Below, in pieces: positions 13,649 through 22,115 of a DNA stretch of 23,276 nt. Both the position numbers and the translations under genes were made by a program. Source of the stretch: JANPJV01 sp031425695 (lineage in GTDB: Bacteria > Pseudomonadota > Gammaproteobacteria > Xanthomonadales > SZUA-5); the NCBI GenBank assembly GCA_031425695.1, contig JANPJV010000032.1:1-23276 (forward strand). The letters are read 5' to 3'. The notes beneath the pieces were generated by a model, which made no database searches, was not told the origin of the DNA, and worked only from the letters and a program-made list of their open reading frames with translations. Position 1 is the first letter of the stretch. Each line of letters starts with the position of its first letter.

Positions 13649-15853
13649 ATGGACGCATCCCCGAGCGACGTTGAGCGCGCCCGCTTCGCGCAGTTGCGTG
13701 ACGCCTTCCACGCGCTGACCGAGCTGGCGGTCAGTGAGCGGCAGTTGCGCCTGGCGGCGGTCGCCACACAGGATCCGGCGCTGCACCGCGAGCTTGCGGC
13801 GTTGGTCGCTGCGTTCGACGACGCCGACCTCGTTCCCAGCGCGGCTCCCGACCGTCGCGGCGAACGCTTCGGGCCTTTCGAGATCGAACAGGAGATTGGC
13901 CGCGGCGGCATGGGCGTGGTCTATCGCGCGCGCCGCGTCGACGGTGCCTTCGACCAGCAGGTTGCGCTCAAGTTGCTGCCCGCGGGGCCGCGCTCGGCAG
14001 TGCTCGGTCAGCGCTTCGTGCGGGAACGGCAGATCCTCGCGCGGCTCACGCACCCGGCGATCGTGCGCCTGCTCGATGGCGGCGTGGCCAACGACGGGCG
14101 GCCGTGGCTGGCAATGGAATTCGTCGAAGGCGTCGACCTGTCGCGCGCTTGCGCCGAGCGGCAATTGGATCTTCGCACCCGCGTGTGGCTGATCGTGGAA
14201 ATTTGTGGCGCCGTGGCGTACGCGCATAGCTGCCTGGTCGTGCATCGCGACCTCAAGCCTTCAAATATCCTCGTCGATGCACAGGGGACGCCGCATCTGC
14301 TCGACTTCGGAATCGCCCGTCTCGATGACGAAACCGATGCGGCGCGCACACTCACCGCGATGCAGGCGTTGACTCCGCGCTACGCCGCACCGGAGCAGCT
14401 CGCCGGCGAGCGTGCCACCACTGCGGCGGATGTGTATGCGCTCGGCGTGGTGCTGCGCGAGCTGGTCGATTCCGCGCCGCCGGGGCGGGGCGATCGCAGC
14501 GCTCGCAAAGAGCTCGCGTTGATCATCGCCAAGGCCAGCGCGGCGCAATCGAGCCGGCGCTACGCCAGTGTCGCCATGCTCGGAGACGACTTGTCCGACT
14601 GGCTCGGGGCGCGTCCCTTGCGCAGCGGAATTGGCAGCGCGCGCGCACGCCTGACCAGCCTCGCGCGCCAGTATCGATGGCAGTTGATCGGCCTCGCCGG
14701 GGTGCTGCTGGCGCTCAGCCTGGGCGCGATCCTGACGTGGCGGCAGGCACAGATCGCCGAGCGCGAGGCGGCGACGGCGAACGCGCATCTGGAGGCGATG
14801 CTGAATGTACTTTCGGCGGCCAGCCCGGATGTTTTCGCGGGCCGTGAGCCGCGCGCGAGCGAGTTCCTGATCGAAGCCGCGCGGCGGCTCGAACAGCGCT
14901 TTTCCGATGCGCCCGATCTGATCTGGCGGAGCCACACGCAGATCAGTGTCGGGCTCATGAACCTCAATCATTTCGACACCGCTGAGCCGCTGCTTCGGCG
15001 CGCGCTCGCGGCCGTCCAATCCATGCATCCGCCCGACACGGCGCGCGAGCTCGAAACCCTGCGCTACCTGGTGCTGGCCCAGCGTGGCTCTGCGAGCGCG
15101 GACGAGATCCGCGTGGTGGGCGCACGCATCGCGCTCCTGGCAGTGCGCCCCGACGCGCCCGCAGGATCGGCGATCAGCGCGCTCGCCAGCGCTGCCAGCT
15201 CGCTTTCGCGCACGGGCGATTACCCGGCCGCGCAAGAGTGGCTCGAGCTCGCCGAGCGCGTAAGACTGTCGGCTCCGCAACTGACACCGGAAGCGCTCGA
15301 AAACTACTGGCGACAGCGCGGTTGGAGCGCATTGCGTGGACACGATCTTGCAGATGCGGAGAGCGCGCTGCTGGCCTCGCTCGCGGCCATTGATTCGGAC
15401 CCGACTCAATTTTCGGCGCTGCGCCGTGCGGAAGCTGAGATCCTGCTGGCCGAGGTGAGCTTGCTGAAGGCGGACGGCGCAGCCGCTGCCGCGCGACTCG
15501 CCCGCGCCGAACCGGCTTTCCGTGCCGAGTACGCAACCACACACGTGGGCTATGCGGAATTGGCAGTCCTGCAGGCGCGGGCGTTGATGCTGACCGGCGA
15601 GCCGGCACGCGCGCTGGCCTTGATCCAGACGGCCGAGCCGCCGCTGCGCGCAGCCAGTGACAGCGCGCCTGATGCCGTGACCAGCGACGACGCGCGCATT
15701 GCCAGCGCCGTCCTGGCGCATGCGCTGGCGGCCAACGGGCGTTGCGCGGACGCATCCGCTGCGCTCGCCCGATCACGGCCCGAACCGGCACTCGCCAACC
15801 GCCGGGCGGCCTGGCACACGGCCGGGCGCGGCGTGGCGCAGCACTGCCGGTGA
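13649..15853 (+). CDS. Transmembrane Ser/Thr protein kinase with extracytoplasmic helical-repeat domain
   Basis: The 734-residue protein has a short helical N-terminus (about 1-70, the type that precedes many kinases of this group), then a complete Hanks-type kinase domain (about 75-320): IGRGGMGVVYRA (83-94), VAIK-equivalent VALKLL (K108), HRDLKPSNIL (199-208), DFGIAR (219-224) and YAAPEQ (245-250). All catalytic residues are present. One transmembrane helix (about 344-364, WQLIGLAGVLLALSLGAILTW) is followed by about 370 residues of Ala-rich helical hairpins resembling TPR repeats, probably in the periplasm. The C-terminus ends without further domains. It lies downstream of the ECF sigma factor and is its likely partner. 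ATG 13649 has a poor Shine-Dalgarno, and the inserted element lies 57-220 bases upstream, so expression may differ from the ancestral arrangement. Confidence 0.9.
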   Translation: MDASPSDVERARFAQLRDAFHALTELAVSERQLRLAAVATQDPALHRELAALVAAFDDADLVPSAAPDRRGERFGPFEIEQEIGRGGMGVVYRARRVDGAFDQQVALKLLPAGPRSAVLGQRFVRERQILARLTHPAIVRLLDGGVANDGRPWLAMEFVEGVDLSRACAERQLDLRTRVWLIVEICGAVAYAHSCLVVHRDLKPSNILVDAQGTPHLLDFGIARLDDETDAARTLTAMQALTPRYAAPEQLAGERATTAADVYALGVVLRELVDSAPPGRGDRSARKELALIIAKASAAQSSRRYASVAMLGDDLSDWLGARPLRSGIGSARARLTSLARQYRWQLIGLAGVLLALSLGAILTWRQAQIAEREAATANAHLEAMLNVLSAASPDVFAGREPRASEFLIEAARRLEQRFSDAPDLIWRSHTQISVGLMNLNHFDTAEPLLRRALAAVQSMHPPDTARELETLRYLVLAQRGSASADEIRVVGARIALLAVRPDAPAGSAISALASAASSLSRTGDYPAAQEWLELAERVRLSAPQLTPEALENYWRQRGWSALRGHDLADAESALLASLAAIDSDPTQFSALRRAEAEILLAEVSLLKADGAAAAARLARAEPAFRAEYATTHVGYAELAVLQARALMLTGEPARALALIQTAEPPLRAASDSAPDAVTSDDARIASAVLAHALAANGRCADASAALARSRPEPALANRRAAWHTAGRGVAQHCR

Positions 15854-15859
15854 AAAGAA

Positions 15860-16067
15860 AGATCAACCTCAAAGCATCCACAGATTACACAGATGAAAAG
15901 CGGATTAGAGCTGATCAAGACCTTTGGATCCTCACGGCGCGCGGATTCCGGGCGCTGCGGAGGACACTGATCTGATCGCTTTTATCCGCTCTTATCCGCT
16001 TCTTCTCTGCTTCTATCTGCGTAAATCTATGGATGCGTTTGGGTTGATCTTGCTTTGAGGTTGATCT
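15860..16067. repeat. Composite repeat with inverted AGATCAACCTCAAAG ends and ATCCACAGATTACACAGATG core
   Basis: This fills most of the 297-base gap between the kinase and beta-helix genes. AGATCAACCTCAAAG at 15860-15874 is exactly inverted at 16053-16067. Just inside the left end is ATCCACAGATTACACAGATG followed by AAAAGCGGAT; the right side carries a diverged reverse copy (about 15980-16035) with two ATCCGCT units. GGTTGATCTTGCT is also tandemly duplicated at 16042-16054 and 16059-16071. The core matches the repeats at 5699-6048 and 22065-22113. No gene is visible. Confidence 0.78.
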
Positions 16068-16150
16068 TGCTGTGGGTCGACAACGGCGTGTCAGGTGGCG
16101 GACGCAAACGCCGTACGTCCAGCCAACTCCGATCAAACTCCCATGTCCCC

Positions 16151-17755
16151 ATGCGCTCGATCCTGTTGGTGGTCCTGATTTCGGCCGCTCCTGCGGCCAC
16201 TGCAGCAAGCTTTGTCGTCGACACCGGGTCCGATGCCGCACTGACGGCCTGCACTGCGGCTGCTGGCGACTGCAGCCTGCGCGGCGCGATGACGCGCGCG
16301 AACGCCACCCCGGCCGCGGACTCGATCGAGTTCTCGATCCCTGGCAGCGACCCGAGCTTCGTGACGGCCAGCGGCCACTGGCGCATCCAGGTCGCTACTG
16401 CGTTGCCCTTGATCGAACAGCAAGTCCTGATCGACGGCTACACCCAGCCGGGCGCGCAGGCCAACACGCAGTCGCCGGACGAAGGCGGGTCCAATGCGCA
16501 ACTCAAGATCGAAGTGCAGCCGGCCAATCCGGGCGACATGCTGACCGGATTCGAAATCTCCCTGAACTTCTTCAGCCAACCGGCGAGCGTGATTCGCGGC
16601 CTCGCGATCAATCGCTTTGCCACGCAGGTCTTCTTCGGCGGCAGCTCGGCCCACCGAGTCGAAGGCTGCTTTCTCGGCACCGATATCAGCGGCAGCCAGG
16701 CCTCCTTGCCCGGCAACTCGGCGCAACGCCACGGCGTCCGCATTTTTGGTCCGGGTCCCTATGTGATCGGCGGTGTCTTGCCGGATGCCCGCAATGTCAT
16801 CGCAGGATTGAACTACGCAATTTCGCTGTTCGCCGCCTCCGATGGCCTGCGCATCGAGGGCAATCTGATCGGCACCGATGCAGCCGGGACGGCGGCTATC
16901 CCGATTCGGGAGAACGCGATCTCGTCGAGCGCGCCGCTCACCAATGCACGCATTGGCGGCAGCGCCCCCGGCGCACGCAACCTCATCTCCAACTCCGCAA
17001 TCCAGGCGATTTACCTCAGCAGCAGCGGATCGGCGGATCCGTATGCGGGCACGCGCATCGAAGGGAATTACTTCGGAACCGATATCACCGGCAGGCTGCC
17101 GATGGGCAACGGCCGCAGCGCATCCGCACCGCAGGCGACCATCTCCCTGTTCGGCAACGCGTGTGCCTTGGCCATTGGCGGCACGGCTCCTGGAGAGGCG
17201 AACCTGATCGCTTTCGGAGGCGCCGCTGGCATCCATGTCGGCAGCTGTCGCGGAGTTTCGTCGCCGCTCAACCGCTTTGTGGGCAATGGCAGTGTTCCCA
17301 TCGATCTCAGCGCCAGCAGCAACCCTGACGGTGCAAGCGCCAACGACAACGGCGATAGCGACGATGGCGGCAACCGGCTGCAAAACTGGCCAGTAGCCAC
17401 GCTGCCCGGCGGCTTCCTCCCGTCCGGCGACAATACGGTCGAGCTCACGGTCAGCGTCGATACTGCGGTCGCCAACGCCGCCTATCCGCTGACTGTCGAC
17501 GTCTATCGCGGCGGTTGCGGCGGCGGCTCTGCTCAGTTGCTGGGAAGTGCCGTCATTCAAGCGGTGGACGCCCAACTGCCACGCACACTGGCCCTCGCCA
17601 GCGAAGACGCTGGCAATCTGCTGCCGCTGACCCTGCTCACCCGAGACGCGCTCGGCAACACCAGCGAGTTCGCGCCGATGGTCGGCGACGCCATCAGTGC
17701 GCGCGGCATGGAGGACGTCGCTGGCGTGTTGCCGATGGGCCATTGTCGCGGCTGA
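16151..17755 (+). CDS. Secreted right-handed beta-helix protein of the CSLREA type
   Basis: The 534-residue protein starts with a signal peptide (MRSILLVVLISAAPAATAA, cleavage near residue 19). Next comes a Lysobacterales/planctomycete-style leader: a variant of the CSLREA motif, CSLRGAMTRAN (41-51), then IEFSIPG and IDGYTQPG. The body contains parallel beta-helix rungs with recurrent GTD motifs: VEGCFLGTDISG (about 168), IEGNLIGTDAAG (about 235), IEGNYFGTDITG (about 303), and ARNVIAG/ARNLIS turns. The C-terminal 120 residues form a beta-rich domain opening with NDNGDSDDGGNRLQNWP. The role is unknown; such proteins are surface or secreted and may bind polysaccharides. ATG 16151 is chosen for the signal peptide; the frame is open further upstream into the repeat. 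No catalytic lyase residues could be identified. Confidence 0.82.
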   Translation: MRSILLVVLISAAPAATAASFVVDTGSDAALTACTAAAGDCSLRGAMTRANATPAADSIEFSIPGSDPSFVTASGHWRIQVATALPLIEQQVLIDGYTQPGAQANTQSPDEGGSNAQLKIEVQPANPGDMLTGFEISLNFFSQPASVIRGLAINRFATQVFFGGSSAHRVEGCFLGTDISGSQASLPGNSAQRHGVRIFGPGPYVIGGVLPDARNVIAGLNYAISLFAASDGLRIEGNLIGTDAAGTAAIPIRENAISSSAPLTNARIGGSAPGARNLISNSAIQAIYLSSSGSADPYAGTRIEGNYFGTDITGRLPMGNGRSASAPQATISLFGNACALAIGGTAPGEANLIAFGGAAGIHVGSCRGVSSPLNRFVGNGSVPIDLSASSNPDGASANDNGDSDDGGNRLQNWPVATLPGGFLPSGDNTVELTVSVDTAVANAAYPLTVDVYRGGCGGGSAQLLGSAVIQAVDAQLPRTLALASEDAGNLLPLTLLTRDALGNTSEFAPMVGDAISARGMEDVAGVLPMGHCRG

Positions 17756-17855
17756 GGGGCTTGCGGGTTCGGGCTGGAAGCAAGAGCATCGCGGCCATCG
17801 CCGCTCCCACGCATCATTACGAGCATCGGAAATGATTCCACCACGGGAGCTGCAG

Positions 17856-18251
17856 ATGGAAATCGGGGCAACGGCCGAGGCCAGTCTCACGGTGCTTCTG
17901 GCGGATACGGCGCAGGCCTTGTCGACGTCCCCGGAGGATGTCTTCCCTGCCGTCTTCGCCACCGCTCGCATGGTTGCCCTGATGGAGCTGGCAGCCGCGC
18001 GCGTCATGCGCCCGCACCTGCAGGAAGGCCAGCTTTCCGTCGGCGTCAAGGTCGCCATCGAGCACACCGCCGCCACGCCCGTCGGCAGCCTGGTGCGCGC
18101 GATCGCCATCTACCGCGGCCCCGAGGGCCGCCTGCACCGCTTTGACATCGAAGCCTTCGACGAAGCCGGCAGCATCGGCTCCGGTACCCACACGCGCGCG
18201 ATCGTCAGCACCGAACGGTTGTTGGCTGGGGCTTCGAGGCGGCGGGGGTGA
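17856..18251 (+). CDS. FlK-like hotdog thioesterase (fluoroacetyl-CoA thioesterase family)
   Basis: The 131-residue protein aligns closely to FlK of Streptomyces cattleya as I recall that sequence: FPAVFATARMVALMELAAARVM matches its VFATGFMVGLMEWACVRAM, IEHTAATPVG matches VTHTAATPPG, and IGSGTHTRAIV matches IGSGTHERAVI. The FlK catalytic residues Thr42, Glu50 and His76 correspond to T36, E44 and H70 here, so thioesterase activity is very likely. The physiological substrate is unlikely to be fluoroacetyl-CoA; proteobacterial homologues probably hydrolyse other short acyl-CoAs. GGGAG at 17845-17849 supports ATG 17856 over the in-frame ATG at 17832. The gene is convergent with the acyl-CoA carboxylase genes, a possible but unproven metabolic link. 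Confidence 0.88.
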   Translation: MEIGATAEASLTVLLADTAQALSTSPEDVFPAVFATARMVALMELAAARVMRPHLQEGQLSVGVKVAIEHTAATPVGSLVRAIAIYRGPEGRLHRFDIEAFDEAGSIGSGTHTRAIVSTERLLAGASRRRG

Positions 18252-18422
18252 TGGAGCGCGATCGCCGTTGGTAGCGTGGCTCAGAGCGCGCGTAGAGCTG
18301 GGCAATGTGGATGACTGATCGCGCCAGCGCCGCGTCTCACCACGTAGCGAGAGCCGGGCGCCTTGCGCTCGTTATTGGCCCGCGAGAATCGGGACTGGCG
18401 GGCGCATAGGACCCGGCCTACT

Positions 18423-20429
18423 TCAGGCCCGGATTTCCGCGAGGACGTGTCGCGCTTTGACCTGTTGTCCAGGAGCGCAAGCGACTGTTTCCACCTGCCC
18501 GTCGCTCGGCGCCACCAGCTGGAACTGCATCTTCATCGCCTCGAGCACGACCAGGACCTGGCCCTTGCGCACGACCGCGCCAGCCGCGCAGTGCACGGCG
18601 ATGATCCTGCCGTCCATGGGTGCGCGGAGGCGGCCTTCGACCGTGCGGTCGCGCTCGCCGGCGGGCTGGTAGCTGCGGTCGCGCCACGCGCTCGTGACAC
18701 CCGCATGGCGCAGCCAGAGCTGATCTGCATCGCGGGCGAAATGGGCCACGCGGCGGTTGCCATCGACAATCGCTTCCAGCCGATTTCTTTCCAGGGCGAT
18801 GATCCGAATGGCAAAGCTGCCGGTCCCCGTGCCGTTGTCGACGGTGACGACAAAGGCGCCCGCTCCGCGGGTCTCGATGGCACACGCCAGAGCGCTTTCG
18901 CCGCAATTGAGACGCATCCGGCCCGGGGTTGCCGGCGTGCTTTGCCAGCCGAGCAGATCGGCGCAAAGCCCGGTTGCCGTGTGCAGCGCGCGCGTGTCGA
19001 GATGGTGCAGCAGCACCGCCACGAGGGCGCCGTGCAGTGGGCTCGCTGGTGTGGGCCCGCCCGCTGGCGCGGCCAGCTGGCGGCCGATGAAATCGGTCGA
19101 GAAATCGCCGCTGGCGAACTCGTCGCTGGCAATGATCTCAGCCAGAAAATGCTGGTTGGTGGGCACGCCCAGTAGCAGTGTATCGCCAAGCATTGCCAGC
19201 AACGTGCGGCGAGCGTCTTCGCGCGTGGCACCGCGTGCGATGAGCTTGGCCTGCAGGGAGTCGTAATGCGGGCCGATCGGCTGACCTTCGGTGAGGCCGT
19301 GGTCGACCCGCATGTCGGGTCCGATTGCCGGGGCCCACGCGAGCACGCCGCCCGTCTGTGGCTGGAATTCGGCGGCCGGATCTTCGCTGCACAGCCGCAC
19401 CTCGATCGCGTATCCGTGGCGGCGCGCATCCAGCTCGGACTGCGTGAGCGGCAACGGCTCGCCGCGAGCAATGCGCAGCTGCCATTCGACGAGATCGAGG
19501 TCGAACAGCATTTCGGTCACGGCGTGCTCGACCTGCAAGCGCGTATTCATTTCCAGGAAATAGAACTCGCCGGTGCCGGTCAGCATGAACTCGATGGTGC
19601 CGGCGCCGACATAGTCAACCGCGCGCGCAGCCGCAACGGCAGCTGCACCCATGCGCGCGCGCAGTTCCGTATCGACAGCGGGCGAGGGCGCTTCTTCGAC
19701 GATTTTCTGGTTGCGGCGCTGGATGGAGCAATCGCGTTCGCCCAGGTGCACGAGGTGTCCCAAGCGGTCGCCGAACACCTGGATCTCGACATGGCGTGCG
19801 CCGACAAGCGCTTTCTCGAGCAGTACGCGGCCATCGCCAAATGCGTTTGCGGCTTCCGATCGCGCCGAGGCGAGCGCGCGCTGGAAATGCTCAGGGTCGC
19901 GCACCAGGCGCATGCCGCGCCCGCCGCCACCGGCTGCGGCCTTGATCATCACCGGGAAGCCATGTTCTTGCGCTTGCGCGAGCAGCAATGAGTCCGATTG
20001 GTCATCGCCCTGGTAGCCGGGAATGCACGGCACGCCAGCGCGGAGCATCCGCACCTTGGCGGCGGACTTGTCGCCCATTGCCGCGATCGATTCGGGATCG
20101 GGTCCGATGAAGATCAAACCAGCGGCTTGCACGGCACGCGCGAAGGCCGCGTTCTCGGAGAGGAAGCCATAGCCGGGGTGGATGGCCTGCGCGCCGCTCG
20201 TCAAGGCCGCTTCGATGATGCGATCGCCGCGCAGGTAGGATTCCGCCGCGGGCGCGGCGCCCAGGTGCAGTGCCTGGCCTGCCAGGCGCACATGCAGCGC
20301 TTCGCGATCAGCGTCCGAATACACCGCGACCGTCGATAGGCCCAGGGCGCGGCAACTGCGAATCACTCGTACGGCGATCTCGCCGCGATTGGCAATCAGC
20401 ACGCGGTCAAATGGCGTCGGCATGGGCAT
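18423..20429 (-). CDS. Biotin-dependent acyl-CoA carboxylase, alpha (biotin carboxylase/BCCP) subunit
   Basis: The 668-residue protein carries the biotin carboxylase domain (about 6-450) with LIANRGEIAVRVIR, the ATP-grasp glycine loop KAAAGGGGRGMRLV (about 163-176) and FLEMNTRLQVEHAVTE, then a linker/BT-type domain, and a C-terminal biotinyl domain with LEAMKM, the biotinylated lysine being K633. It carboxylates its own biotin with ATP and bicarbonate and passes the CO2 to the beta subunit. Length and order fit 3-methylcrotonyl-CoA or geranyl-CoA carboxylase alpha subunits (LiuD/AtuF type). The start ATG at 20429 overlaps the beta subunit stop by one base (TGATG), so the two are translationally coupled; MPTPFDRV at 20423 is an alternative start. 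The neighbouring beta subunit points to a geranyl-CoA-like enzyme. Confidence 0.88.
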   Translation of the reverse strand: MPMPTPFDRVLIANRGEIAVRVIRSCRALGLSTVAVYSDADREALHVRLAGQALHLGAAPAAESYLRGDRIIEAALTSGAQAIHPGYGFLSENAAFARAVQAAGLIFIGPDPESIAAMGDKSAAKVRMLRAGVPCIPGYQGDDQSDSLLLAQAQEHGFPVMIKAAAGGGGRGMRLVRDPEHFQRALASARSEAANAFGDGRVLLEKALVGARHVEIQVFGDRLGHLVHLGERDCSIQRRNQKIVEEAPSPAVDTELRARMGAAAVAAARAVDYVGAGTIEFMLTGTGEFYFLEMNTRLQVEHAVTEMLFDLDLVEWQLRIARGEPLPLTQSELDARRHGYAIEVRLCSEDPAAEFQPQTGGVLAWAPAIGPDMRVDHGLTEGQPIGPHYDSLQAKLIARGATREDARRTLLAMLGDTLLLGVPTNQHFLAEIIASDEFASGDFSTDFIGRQLAAPAGGPTPASPLHGALVAVLLHHLDTRALHTATGLCADLLGWQSTPATPGRMRLNCGESALACAIETRGAGAFVVTVDNGTGTGSFAIRIIALERNRLEAIVDGNRRVAHFARDADQLWLRHAGVTSAWRDRSYQPAGERDRTVEGRLRAPMDGRIIAVHCAAGAVVRKGQVLVVLEAMKMQFQLVAPSDGQVETVACAPGQQVKARHVLAEIRA

Positions 20430-22051
20430 CAAAAGCGCGCCACGCCGAAGCTGTTGCCCTTGAGTGTCCGAGCGCGCGCCTCCCGGCAGATGGACAGCGT
20501 GTAGCCGAGCACGCGGCGGGTGTCGCGTGGATCGATCAGGCCATCGTCGAACAGGCGCGCGGTTGCGGCGAGCGGATGCGATTCGCGGTCGAACTGGGCG
20601 ACGATGCCGGCCGACATGGCCACGAGCTGGGCTTCTTCCTGCGGGCTGGGCGCGGTGCCTGTGCGCGCGAAACGCTCGCGGCCGACGATGTCCATGACCT
20701 TGGCTGCCTGTTCGCCGCCCATCACCGCCGTCCGCGCATTCGGCCACGCAAAGATGAAATCGGGCCCGAATCCACGCCCGCACATGCCGTAGTTGCCGGC
20801 CCCGAAACTGGCGCCAATGACGACCGTGATACGCGGCACGCGCACGTTGGCGACCGCCTGGATCAGCTTCGATCCGTGCTTGACCATGCCGCCTTGTTCA
20901 GCTTCGGTCCCGACCATGAAGCCAGTCGTGTTCATCAGGAAAATCAATGCGATATCGGCCTGGTCGCAGAGCTGCAAGAATTGCCCTGCCTTGGCCGCGC
21001 CATGCACGGTGATCGGTCCGTTGTTGGCCACGATCCCGACGGCCAGCCCATGGATGCGGGCACGGCCGCAGATTGTTTGCGTGTCGTACTCCGACTTGAA
21101 ATCGAGGAATTCCGAACCGTCGACGATGCGCGCGATGACCTCGCGGCAGTCGTACGGAAGCGAATAGTGGACGGGAACCACGCCACAGAGCTCATCGGCC
21201 GCGAACAGCGGTTCGGCGACGCCAGTTGCCGGCGGCGGCACGGCACGGTTCCAATCCAGGCTGGCGACGATTTCGCGTGCGATACGGATGCCGTCGGCGT
21301 CATCCTCGGCAATGAACTCTGCAGTTCCCGCAATGCGCGCATGCATTTCGGCGCCACCGAGATCTTCCTCGTTCGCAATCTCGCCGGTCGCGGCCTTGAG
21401 CAGCGGCGGTCCGGCGAGGAAGACCTTCGCCTGGTTGCGCACCATCACCACGTAGTCGCTCAAGCCCGGCATGTAGGCGCCGCCGGCAGTGCTCGAACCA
21501 TGCACGACTGTGATCTGCGGGATGCCCGCGGCCGACAGCGCCGCCTGGTTGGCGAACACGCGCCCACCCTCGATGAAGACTTCGGCCTGATAATTGAGGT
21601 TGGCGCCGCCGGATTCGATCATCGACACCATCGGCAGCTTCTGCGCCAGTGCGATCTCCTGCATGCGCAGGATCTTGCGCATGCCCCACGGCGTCAGCGT
21701 GCCACCCTTGATCGCACTGTTGGAGGCATTGAGCATGCAACGCACGCCGCGCACATAGCCGATGCCCGCAATCACATTCCCACCCGCGAGCGACCCGTCC
21801 TTGTCATCGTGCTGCCGATAACCCGCGAGCGCGCAGATCTCCAGGAACGGCGACCCGCGATCCAGCATCAGCGCGACCCGCTCCCGCGGCAGCAGTTGCC
21901 CACGCTTGCGAAACTGCGCCGCCTTCTCCCCCTCCGTCTCCCGCAACTTTTCCTCGACGCTGCGCACCTCTGCCAGGCACGCCAGCATCTCCGCGCGATT
22001 GCGTGCGAAGTCGGGGGACGCGGTATCGATGGTTGAGTCGAGGGCGGTCAT
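20429..22051 (-). CDS. Acyl-CoA carboxylase beta (carboxyltransferase) subunit, AtuC-like
   Basis: The 540-residue protein is a carboxyltransferase with N and C crotonase-like halves. Family segments include KRGQLLPRERVALMLDRGSPFLEI, SNSAIKGGTLTPWG, ESGGANLNYQAEVFIEGGRVFANQAALSAAGIPQ, HGSSTAGGAYMPGLSDYVVMV, AGPPLLKAATGEI and, late, TTGFMVG, FGAGNYGMCGRGF, WPNARTAVMGGEQAAKV and the end GNSFGVARF. The EGGRVFANQA segment replaces the HFGRIFYNQA typical of methylcrotonyl-CoA carboxylase and matches my recollection of geranyl-CoA carboxylase AtuC, whose pocket has a glycine in place of a phenylalanine. Start ATG 22051 aligns with AtuC-type N-termini; the 17 extra codons upstream derive from a dispersed repeat. 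No other leucine or terpene degradation genes are in the window, so the pathway is inferred. Confidence 0.87.
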   Translation of the reverse strand: MTALDSTIDTASPDFARNRAEMLACLAEVRSVEEKLRETEGEKAAQFRKRGQLLPRERVALMLDRGSPFLEICALAGYRQHDDKDGSLAGGNVIAGIGYVRGVRCMLNASNSAIKGGTLTPWGMRKILRMQEIALAQKLPMVSMIESGGANLNYQAEVFIEGGRVFANQAALSAAGIPQITVVHGSSTAGGAYMPGLSDYVVMVRNQAKVFLAGPPLLKAATGEIANEEDLGGAEMHARIAGTAEFIAEDDADGIRIAREIVASLDWNRAVPPPATGVAEPLFAADELCGVVPVHYSLPYDCREVIARIVDGSEFLDFKSEYDTQTICGRARIHGLAVGIVANNGPITVHGAAKAGQFLQLCDQADIALIFLMNTTGFMVGTEAEQGGMVKHGSKLIQAVANVRVPRITVVIGASFGAGNYGMCGRGFGPDFIFAWPNARTAVMGGEQAAKVMDIVGRERFARTGTAPSPQEEAQLVAMSAGIVAQFDRESHPLAATARLFDDGLIDPRDTRRVLGYTLSICREARARTLKGNSFGVARF

Positions 22052-22064
22052 GAGATCAAAAGAT

Positions 22065-22113
22065 TTATCCACAGATGACACAGATGAAGAGCGGATGGCC
22101 ACAGATGAGAGCT
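22065..22113. repeat. CAGATGACACAGATG dispersed repeat upstream of the carboxylase genes
   Basis: The stretch carries TTATCCACAGATGACACAGATGAAGAGCGGAT-like sequence (given here in pieces: ATCCACAGATG, then ACACAGATGAAGAGCGGAT) and a second CCACAGATGA unit. It is the same family as 5699-6048 and 15860-16067 but without a visible inverted partner; its far side is interrupted by the IS5-group element. It lies 14 bases before the proposed carboxylase beta start, in the promoter/leader position. Confidence 0.7.
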
Positions 22114-22115
22114 AA

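Noticed and set aside
14261..15721. 486-codon minus-strand open frame inside the kinase gene
   Set aside because: Shadow of the kinase and its Ala-rich repeat region; the kinase motifs on the plus strand are decisive.
16133..18109. 658-codon open frame on the minus strand across the beta-helix and thioesterase genes
   Set aside because: It crosses two well-supported plus-strand genes and shows only Ala/Arg/Asp-rich low-complexity sequence typical of a GC-rich shadow frame.
20270..22036. 588-codon plus-strand open frame opposite the carboxylase beta subunit
   Set aside because: His/Arg/Asp-rich shadow of the strongly conserved carboxyltransferase frame; no domain or start signal.
22052..22102. 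N-terminal extension of the carboxylase beta subunit to 22102
   Set aside because: The extra 17 codons are translated repeat sequence, and the protein from 22051 already matches the family's usual length.
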